Assembly: GCA_018240285.1 (NCBI GenBank) | Contig: JAFEGA010000029.1 | Location: 1-64,000 of the forward strand | Direction of reading: 5' to 3' | From: Pseudomonadota bacterium | GTDB taxonomy: Bacteria > Pseudomonadota > Gammaproteobacteria > Burkholderiales > Nitrosomonadaceae | DNA: 64,000 nucleotides | Shown: piece by piece, positions 58,283 through 64,000 of the stretch | How positions within the stretch are numbered: position 1 is the stretch's first letter | Layout of the letters: the number at the start of each line of letters is the position of its first letter | The notes under the pieces: generated by a model | Seen by the model: the letters and a program-made list of their open reading frames with translations, nothing else | Database searches by the model: none | Told to the model about the DNA's origin: nothing | Made by a program: the position numbers and the translations under genes

Positions 58283-58308
58283 ATATAGGGAAAGTTATTG
58301 CCCTATAT
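58283..58308. promoter_or_regulatory. Perfect dyad upstream of the RTX gene
   Basis: ATATAGGG (58283-58290) and CCCTATAT (58301-58308) are exact inverted repeats ten bases apart, 90 bp before the RTX start and just behind ybaB. It is a candidate operator or 5'-UTR hairpin. Confidence 0.45.
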
Positions 58309-58314
58309 AGTAAG

Positions 58315-58341
58315 AAAATTACCTTAGAAGGGTAATTTTAT
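58315..58341 (-). terminator. Terminator at the end of ybaB
   Basis: On the minus strand AAAATTACC-type arms pair around TTCTAA and run into TTTTCTT. It overlaps the ybaB stop. Confidence 0.6.
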
Positions 58342-58650
58342 TCCCGGCGGTAATCCCATTCCACTGGTCAATGCCGACATTTTTTCCTGCGTGGTCGTTT
58401 CGACTTTGCGCACGGCATCGTTGAAAGCCGCGGCGACCAGATCTTCGAGCATTTCTTTGTCGTCACCGATCAGGCTGCTATCGATGTTGACGCGTTTGAC
58501 GTCATGGCGGCACGTCATGATCACCTTCACCATACCGGCACCGGATTGGCCTTCGACTTCGATACTGGCCAGATTTTCCTGCATTTTGCGCATGTTTTCC
58601 TGCATCATCTGCGCTTGCTTCATCATGTTTCCCAGATTGCCTCTCATCAT
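58324..58650 (-). CDS. ybaB: YbaB/EbfC nucleoid-associated protein
   Basis: 108 aa, small DNA-binding protein of the YbaB/EbfC family with [15 protein letters not shown] at the N-terminal helix and [15 protein letters not shown]. It typically lies downstream of dnaX, as here (11 bp spacing). It forms a tweezer-like dimer that coats DNA. Confidence 0.93.
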   Translation of the reverse strand: MMRGNLGNMMKQAQMMQENMRKMQENLASIEVEGQSGAGMVKVIMTCRHDVKRVNIDSSLIGDDKEMLEDLVAAAFNDAVRKVETTTQEKMSALTSGMGLPPGIKLPF

Positions 58651-58661
58651 TGTTTTCTCCT

Positions 58662-60254
58662 TTATTTTTCTATGGGTTTAATGGTCGATGTAAGTAACTT
58701 TGCGTCGAACTGCTCAATCAGTTCTTGCACCACCGGATCCGTTTCAATCGCTGCAATGGCTTGTACCTGTTTTTCTTCTTCTTCGCGTTGCTGCAACGCC
58801 ACCGGGGTGAGTCCGGTGATGCTGCCGATGGAAAAATTCAGTGTGACAGGTTTGCCGAAATAGGTATCCAGCGCCGCCTGAATTTTATCCTGATATTTCT
58901 TTTCTAGCAGGTGCTTATGCACATCCGGCACGCATAATTCGATTTTTTCTCCGGATATGACCTTGGCCTCGCTGTGTTGCGCCAGCATTTTCGCCATGCC
59001 GGTCAGTTTCAATTGTTGACTCAGTTGCGGCCAATCAAGGGCGGGTGAGGGCGTCGCGGCAGGAGCGCTGGACTGCGCTACCGCTGTTTGCGGTTGAGTT
59101 TCCACTTTAGTGGATGACGTGCCACTGGCTGATGTTACTTGCGGCGGTTGCCGGTTTGCCGCCAGATCGTCCGGCATAAACGTCAGCATGCGCAACAAAG
59201 TCATGGTGAAACCGGCGTATTCATCAGGCGCCAGGCTCAGATCGCTGCGTCCGTGCAATGCGATTTGATAAAACAGTTGCACGTCATCGGATGGTAAGGT
59301 CTGCGCCAGCGCGAAAATACGCGCGTATTCCGGCGTATCCTCGCTGATCGCTTGCGGTACCGTTTGTGCCAGCGCGATGCGATGCAGCAAAGCAGCCAGT
59401 TCCTGTAATGCGGCATCGAACGAAAGACACTGCGCCTCCATTTCATCCGCCAACACCATGAGCTGCTCGCCATTTTTCTGCGCCAGCGCTTCGAGCAGAT
59501 CGAATAAATAACTCTGATCGATGATGCCGAGCATGCCGCGCACGCCGGTTTCCTCGATGTTACCTTCGCCGAAGGCGATAGCCTGATCCAGCAGGCTGAG
59601 TGCATCGCGCATGCTGCCTTGCGCGGCGCGAGCGATTAACTGCAGCGATACCGCATCGCTCGGAATATTTTCCTGCGCCAGGATGTTTTTCAGGTGTCCG
59701 GCGATTTGCGATTGCGGAATTTGTTTCAGATTGAATTGCAGACAGCGCGACAGAATCGTGACCGGAATTTTCTGCGGATCGGTGGTCGCCAATACGAATT
59801 TGACATGCGCCGGAGGTTCTTCCAGCGTTTTCAGCATGGCATTGAACGCCGATTTGGATAGCATATGCACTTCGTCGATGATGTAAATTTTGTAGCGGGC
59901 GCTGGTGGGGGCATACAGCGCATTTTCCAGCAGCTCGCGCATGTTGTCGACTTGCGTGTTGGATGCCGCATCCAGTTCGATCAGATCGATGAAGCTGCCG
60001 CTGTCGATTTGCACGCATACGGCACAAGCGCCGCAGGGCGTGGCGGTCACACCGGTTTCGCAGTTGAGGGACTTGGCCAGGATGCGGGCGATGGTGGTTT
60101 TGCCGACGCCGCGCGTGCCGGTAAATAAATATGCATGATGCAGGCGGTTTTGTTCAAGCGCATTGGTCAGCGCTCTGACCACATGCTCTTGTCCGGTTAA
60201 TTCCGAAAAATTTTTCGGGCGCCACTTACGCGCAAGGACTTGTGTTTGAGACAC
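58662..60254 (-). CDS. dnaX: DNA polymerase III subunits gamma and tau
   Basis: 530-aa clamp-loader ATPase. Walker [16 protein letters not shown] (about 44-58), a zinc module with four cysteines ([16 protein letters not shown]), Walker [10 protein letters not shown], sensor [16 protein letters not shown], then domain III and a C-terminal tau-like region (about 370-530) rich in Pro/Ala and ending with an alpha-interacting domain. The tau region is shorter than in E. coli (643 aa). The 4.5S RNA gene lies just upstream. Confidence 0.95.
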   Translation of the reverse strand: MSQTQVLARKWRPKNFSELTGQEHVVRALTNALEQNRLHHAYLFTGTRGVGKTTIARILAKSLNCETGVTATPCGACAVCVQIDSGSFIDLIELDAASNTQVDNMRELLENALYAPTSARYKIYIIDEVHMLSKSAFNAMLKTLEEPPAHVKFVLATTDPQKIPVTILSRCLQFNLKQIPQSQIAGHLKNILAQENIPSDAVSLQLIARAAQGSMRDALSLLDQAIAFGEGNIEETGVRGMLGIIDQSYLFDLLEALAQKNGEQLMVLADEMEAQCLSFDAALQELAALLHRIALAQTVPQAISEDTPEYARIFALAQTLPSDDVQLFYQIALHGRSDLSLAPDEYAGFTMTLLRMLTFMPDDLAANRQPPQVTSASGTSSTKVETQPQTAVAQSSAPAATPSPALDWPQLSQQLKLTGMAKMLAQHSEAKVISGEKIELCVPDVHKHLLEKKYQDKIQAALDTYFGKPVTLNFSIGSITGLTPVALQQREEEEKQVQAIAAIETDPVVQELIEQFDAKLLTSTIKPIEK

Positions 60255-60331
60255 GTTTAGATTGGGAAAACGAATTAAATCCTGTTAAACCGGTAATCGT
60301 GCGGAAAGATAGATCCTGGTTCGTGTCGGGT

Positions 60332-60427
60332 GGCGAGCCCGACCCCCGGCACTCGCAATAAATAGTTGTGGCTGCTTCCTTCCGGACCTGACCAGGTTGG
60401 CTATCTTGCAATGCGGGGAGGCCCGCC
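60332..60427 (-). ncRNA. ffs: 4.5S signal recognition particle RNA
   Basis: About 96 nt on the minus strand. The universally conserved apical region reads CAGGTCCGGAAGGAAGCAGC, the Ffh-binding SRP domain IV loop; ends GGCGGGC and GCTCGCC pair to close the hairpin. It binds Ffh and FtsY in cotranslational membrane targeting. Location upstream of dnaX is usual in betaproteobacteria. Confidence 0.95.
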
Positions 60428-60579
60428 ATAAAACTTAGCAAAAGTTGCGGCAGTATACCAGCAGATGGCCGATTACTCCAATTTCGATTGCCGGAAAATG
60501 CGTATCTGCCGGAAAATGAAATAAATTCAAACTCAAATTTGATCTGGCCGTTATGTTATTTTTAACATGGGATTTGACT

Positions 60580-61707
60580 ATGTACCATCACCGCGATTTG
60601 CTTGACGATTTGAATAAACCGTTACCGCTAAAAGATAAAATGGTCAGCGCGCACCGCTCGGTTCAGAGTAAGTTTCCATTTATTTCGCGTATTGCAATTG
60701 CGCTTTACGATCCCGATACGAGAATATTAAAAACATACATGGACAGCAGCGGGAGCGATAAGCCCTTGGCGCATTATCAAACATCGCTGGATAACGCGCC
60801 ATCGCTAAAGGAAATTCTTAGCAAAGGTTTGCCGCGGGTGGTCAACAATCTGGTTACTTTTGAGAACGGTACGCACGAGCATACCCAACGAATCGGCCGC
60901 TCCGGTTATGCTGCGAGCTACACGATGCCGATTTTTCACGGCGGTGAGTTTGTCGGTTTTCTGTTTTTTAATTCGCATCAGTCCGATGTATTCACCGAGA
61001 ATATATTGAGCGTCCTCGATATTTATGGACACCTTATCGCGCTGATGATCGTCAATGAACTGGCTATGTTGAAAGTCATGAATGCGGCGCTGAAAACGAC
61101 CAGCGGCATTACCCATTTCCGCGATCCCGAAACGGGTAGCCATCTAGACCGGATGTCCCGTTACAGCCGGATCATCGCGGAGTCGCTTACGGATCAATAT
61201 GATTTGGACGATGCCTATATCGAGCATATCTTCATGTTTTCACCGCTGCACGATATCGGCAAGATCGCCATACCCGACAATATCTTACTGAAACCGGGGC
61301 CATTGAACGAGGAAGAGCGGTCGATCATGAATACGCACGCGCGCAAGGGCAGGGAAATGATCGACGATATCGTCATGAATTTCGGTTTCAACAGCATCAA
61401 TCACATCGACGTGCTAAAGAATATTGCTGAATTCCATCATGAGGCGGTGAATGGCAGCGGTTATCCCGCAGGCAAACGTTATGATGAAATTCCGCTGGAA
61501 GCGCGTATCGTCGCGGTGGCGGATGTTTTTGACGCACTGACTTCGCATCGCCCGTACAAGGAAGCCTGGAGCAACGAAAAAGCATTTGCCATGTTAAAAC
61601 AATTGGCCGGTGAGAAGCTCGATATCGATTGTGTCAACGCGTTAATCCAGAATCGTCAGAAAGTGGAAGAAATTCAGCAGCAATTCAAGGAAAATAGCTA
61701 CGGCTAG
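60580..61707 (+). CDS. HD-GYP domain cyclic-di-GMP phosphodiesterase with GAF-like sensor
   Basis: 375 aa from the ATG at 60580 (an ATG at 60553 is also in frame). Residues about 25-170 look like a GAF domain; the catalytic part has HLDRMSRYSRIIAESL, HDIGKIAIPDNILLKPG, HHEAVNGSGYPAG (the GYP box) and VADVFDALTSHRPYKEAW. It would cleave c-di-GMP to pGpG or GMP and tip the balance from biofilm to motility, which fits the RTX adhesin and flagellar genes around it. Confidence 0.9.
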   Translation: MYHHRDLLDDLNKPLPLKDKMVSAHRSVQSKFPFISRIAIALYDPDTRILKTYMDSSGSDKPLAHYQTSLDNAPSLKEILSKGLPRVVNNLVTFENGTHEHTQRIGRSGYAASYTMPIFHGGEFVGFLFFNSHQSDVFTENILSVLDIYGHLIALMIVNELAMLKVMNAALKTTSGITHFRDPETGSHLDRMSRYSRIIAESLTDQYDLDDAYIEHIFMFSPLHDIGKIAIPDNILLKPGPLNEEERSIMNTHARKGREMIDDIVMNFGFNSINHIDVLKNIAEFHHEAVNGSGYPAGKRYDEIPLEARIVAVADVFDALTSHRPYKEAWSNEKAFAMLKQLAGEKLDIDCVNALIQNRQKVEEIQQQFKENSYG

Positions 61708-61841
61708 CAATCCTTGGCCGCAACACACGGATCACTCAAATCTTCCGCAAAAATTCATCCGCAGCCAAGCGCAGCAGTTTTTCAGAATTTCCTCAAATCC
61801 GATAAAATTGACGCTTTTAATTAAAGCTCGTCAATAATGCG

Positions 61842-63275
61842 ATGACTGCCGGTCATTCTGCTCCTATCCTGATCAAACCGAGCGACGCCGGTGCGTGGAT
61901 AACTTGTATCCGGCGCGTCTGGCTGGATAAATATCAACCGAGCACGACCGGACCAGATGCGTTTGCCCGGTTGCTTAGCGATGCCGGACTGGAACATGAA
62001 GCGGCCATGCTGGCCAGGCTGGAAAATCAGTATCCCGTCAGCAAAGCAGTTTCCTTTGAGCATACCCAAGACTTGATGCAGGAAGGTGCAGCGGTCATTT
62101 ATCAAGGCCGTTTAGTGGATGAGCAGCAAGGCTTGGTGGGGTTTCCCGATTTTCTGATCCGGCACGAAAACGGTTACTATCAACCGGCGGATGCCAAGCT
62201 TTCGTTGAGTGAAAACAAGAAAGCAATTCAGATTCAGCTGGGAATCTACCGCCGCTTGTTAAAGAACGATTTACCGGCACTGGTTTTTCTCGGCGATGGC
62301 CGGATCGCGCAGCTGGGCGATGAAGTCGAGCCGCTGGTCGATGAATTTATTACCGGTATGCGCGCGTTACTGGATTTACCGCAACCGCCCGCAGTCCGCT
62401 ATAGCCACAGCAAATGCCGTATTTGCCCGCATGTAGCGATTTGCCGCCCGGAATTTGAAGTTAAAGAAGACATTTCGTTGTTATATGGTGTGCACGGCCA
62501 AGCGGCGGATCATCTCGAAGAAGCCGGGATTTCAACCATTTCCCAATTAGCTGCGCAATCGGCCGAATCCATTCCCGACGTGCCGCATCTCAAAGGCCAT
62601 AAGCGCAAGCATCGCGCCATTCTGCAAGCGCGCTCGATTTTGAGCGGTGAAGTATTCCAACTGAACAAAGCCGTTTTGCCGCACGGTACTTGGGTTCATT
62701 TCGATATCGAGGATAATCCATTAACGCCGGATCGCGAGCGGCATGTGTATCTCTGGGGATTCCTGGCACCGCTATACGGCAGAGAAAATTTCGAATACGT
62801 CTGGACCGATGATGAAGCCAGCGATTACCAAGGCTGGCTGGGTTTCTTGCAGCAAGTCGGCCGCTATCGCGCGCAATATCCCGATTTGGTGTTGGCGCAT
62901 TATTCCAATCACGAAAGAGCTACTATCGGCAAATATGCCGAACGCTACCGCATGACCAGCCACGCCACTGTGACCTGGCTGCTGGGTGATGACAGTCCGC
63001 TGTTCGATATGCAAAATCCGGTTCTGGATTGCTTGGTTTTGCCGCTGCAAGGTTATGGTCTGAAGGATATCTGTAAGCATCCGGGGTTGGTGAATTTTCA
63101 ATGGGAAAATGAAGAATCCGGGTCGCAATGGTCGGTGGTGCAGTTCAACCGTTTTCGCGTAGAAACGAATCCAACTGAAAAACAAAAACTGAAAACCGCG
63201 ATACTGGGTTATAACCGCGATGACGTGATCGCTACGCGCAAACTGGAAATTTGGTTGCGGGAGCGTTTTTCCTGA
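61842..63275 (+). CDS. TM0106-type RecB-like nuclease with RNase H-fold domain
   Basis: 477 aa. The N-terminal half is a PD-(D/E)XK nuclease (GFPDFLIRHENGYYQPADAK, about 99-119) with cysteines in TCIRRVW, CRICPHVAIC (about 190-199), the one-plus-three pattern of Cas4/AddB-type iron-sulfur nucleases. The C-terminal half (about 280-475) has a DEDD-like exonuclease fold (VHFDIEDNPL, then AHYSNHE, then GYNRDDVIATRKLE). TM0106 family members are often fused to a superfamily 1 helicase, which is absent here. It is likely a DNA repair or degradation nuclease. No CRISPR array is present nearby. Confidence 0.8.
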   Translation: MTAGHSAPILIKPSDAGAWITCIRRVWLDKYQPSTTGPDAFARLLSDAGLEHEAAMLARLENQYPVSKAVSFEHTQDLMQEGAAVIYQGRLVDEQQGLVGFPDFLIRHENGYYQPADAKLSLSENKKAIQIQLGIYRRLLKNDLPALVFLGDGRIAQLGDEVEPLVDEFITGMRALLDLPQPPAVRYSHSKCRICPHVAICRPEFEVKEDISLLYGVHGQAADHLEEAGISTISQLAAQSAESIPDVPHLKGHKRKHRAILQARSILSGEVFQLNKAVLPHGTWVHFDIEDNPLTPDRERHVYLWGFLAPLYGRENFEYVWTDDEASDYQGWLGFLQQVGRYRAQYPDLVLAHYSNHERATIGKYAERYRMTSHATVTWLLGDDSPLFDMQNPVLDCLVLPLQGYGLKDICKHPGLVNFQWENEESGSQWSVVQFNRFRVETNPTEKQKLKTAILGYNRDDVIATRKLEIWLRERFS

Positions 63276-63409
63276 AAGCTATCCGGTATTTTCCGTTCGG
63301 ATGAAATTCCCCGCATAGGTTAAAATACGTTTTTTTTCAATCCACGCTGAATTTACTGCCCAGTGAATTTTCGTGATTGAATCCGGAAGCCAATAAAAAA
63401 GGAATTATT

Positions 63410-64000
63410 ATGAAATACCAGACCGATGATTTGCGCATTGTCGGCGTGCACGAACTCACACCACCGGTCGAATTGCATCGGGAATATCCGATGACGGAGA
63501 TCGCGACGGAAACGGTTTATGCCGCGCGGCAAAGCACTCATCGCATTTTGCACGGTGAAGACGACCGCTTGCTGGTCGTGGTCGGTCCTTGCTCGATTCA
63601 CGATGTCGACGCTGCATTGGAGTATGCGGCGCGGCTGAAGCATTTGCGCGAAAAATTGAAGCCGCAACTGCATATTGTGATGCGGGTGTACTTTGAGAAA
63701 CCGCGCACCACGATCGGCTGGAAAGGGCTGATCAACGATCCCGATCTGGATAACAGCTTTCATATCAACAAAGGTTTGCGGACGGCGCGCAGGCTATTGC
63801 TGGATCTGAATACCATCGGCATGCCATCGGCTACCGAGTACCTGGATCTGATTAGTCCGCAGTATTTGTCGGACCTGATCAGCTGGGCGGCGATCGGTGC
63901 GCGCACGACTGAAAGCCAGGGGCATCGCGAACTGGCATCCGGCGTTTCCTGTCCGATCGGTTTCAAAAATGGCACGTACGGTAATTTGAATATTGCGATC
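63410..64000 (+). CDS. 3-deoxy-7-phosphoheptulonate (DAHP) synthase, partial
   Basis: The first 197 codons are inside the window and the frame is open at the right edge. [30 protein letters not shown] and [14 protein letters not shown] are the hallmarks of AroF/G/H class I DAHP synthases, the first step of the shikimate pathway (PEP plus erythrose-4-phosphate). AAGGAAT precedes the ATG at 63410. The allosteric type (Phe, Tyr or Trp sensitive) cannot be told. Confidence 0.92.
   Translation, partial: MKYQTDDLRIVGVHELTPPVELHREYPMTEIATETVYAARQSTHRILHGEDDRLLVVVGPCSIHDVDAALEYAARLKHLREKLKPQLHIVMRVYFEKPRTTIGWKGLINDPDLDNSFHINKGLRTARRLLLDLNTIGMPSATEYLDLISPQYLSDLISWAAIGARTTESQGHRELASGVSCPIGFKNGTYGNLNIAI

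Overview
The window looks like chromosome from a nitrosomonad-type ammonia-oxidising betaproteobacterium (Nitrosomonas or a close relative). The evidence is a cytochrome P460 gene (13247-13843), a periplasmic copper pair of multicopper oxidase and His-rich cupredoxin (33276-35938), typical betaproteobacterial gene orders (gloB-methyltransferase-rnhA-dnaQ; ybaB-dnaX-4.5S RNA), a PEP-CTERM protein and flhDC-controlled motility genes. The assignment is inferred from gene content; no rRNA is present.

Layout. 1-2.5 kb is a decaying stretch: a 5'-truncated gene, a PEP-CTERM gene, a NadE tail fragment and a frameshifted VOC gene, with two copies of a palindromic REP unit abutting broken genes. 2.5-18.1 kb is mostly housekeeping, redox and motility: dolichol-kinase-like membrane protein, PRMT-like methyltransferase, flhDC, aspartate aminotransferase, uvrB, a chemoreceptor, an SDR, cytochrome P460, gloB, a methyltransferase, rnhA, dnaQ, cheZ and cheY. 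18.4-20.1 kb holds two abutting IS5-family remnants and the tail of an old integrase. 20.1-27.8 kb is an integrative element in tRNA-Lys(UUU), bounded by a 59-bp direct repeat that contains the 3' half of the tRNA. It carries a Rep-type replication initiator, an AlpA-like excisionase overlapping a tyrosine integrase, a protein with an AT-hook-like tail, and as AT-rich cargo two convergent unknown lipoproteins, one an alpha/beta hydrolase. The integrase-tail ghost outside the left att site implies an earlier tandem integration.

28.2-43.5 kb: cysD and cysN with a decayed APS-kinase tail, galE-galU, the copper pair, an RND efflux adaptor and pump, a single-ORF aroK-aroB fusion and a dGTPase coupled to it by ATGA overlap. 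43.5-52.6 kb: an IS5 remnant, a small unknown gene, an L,D-transpeptidase, tadA, prmB, a soluble chemoreceptor with six PAS domains followed by a triple-CheW protein, and rluB. 52.7-58.2 kb is one giant RTX/S-layer-like secreted protein (1825 aa) with five near-100-residue repeat blocks. 58.3-64 kb: ybaB, dnaX, 4.5S SRP RNA, an HD-GYP phosphodiesterase, a standalone TM0106-type RecB-like nuclease and the start of a DAHP synthase cut by the window edge.

The most novel content is the lipoprotein cargo of the tRNA-Lys element, the six-PAS receptor/triple-CheW pair with its 21-bp-phased promoter repeats, the His-rich cupredoxin/MCO pair, and the apparently inactivated APS kinase domain.
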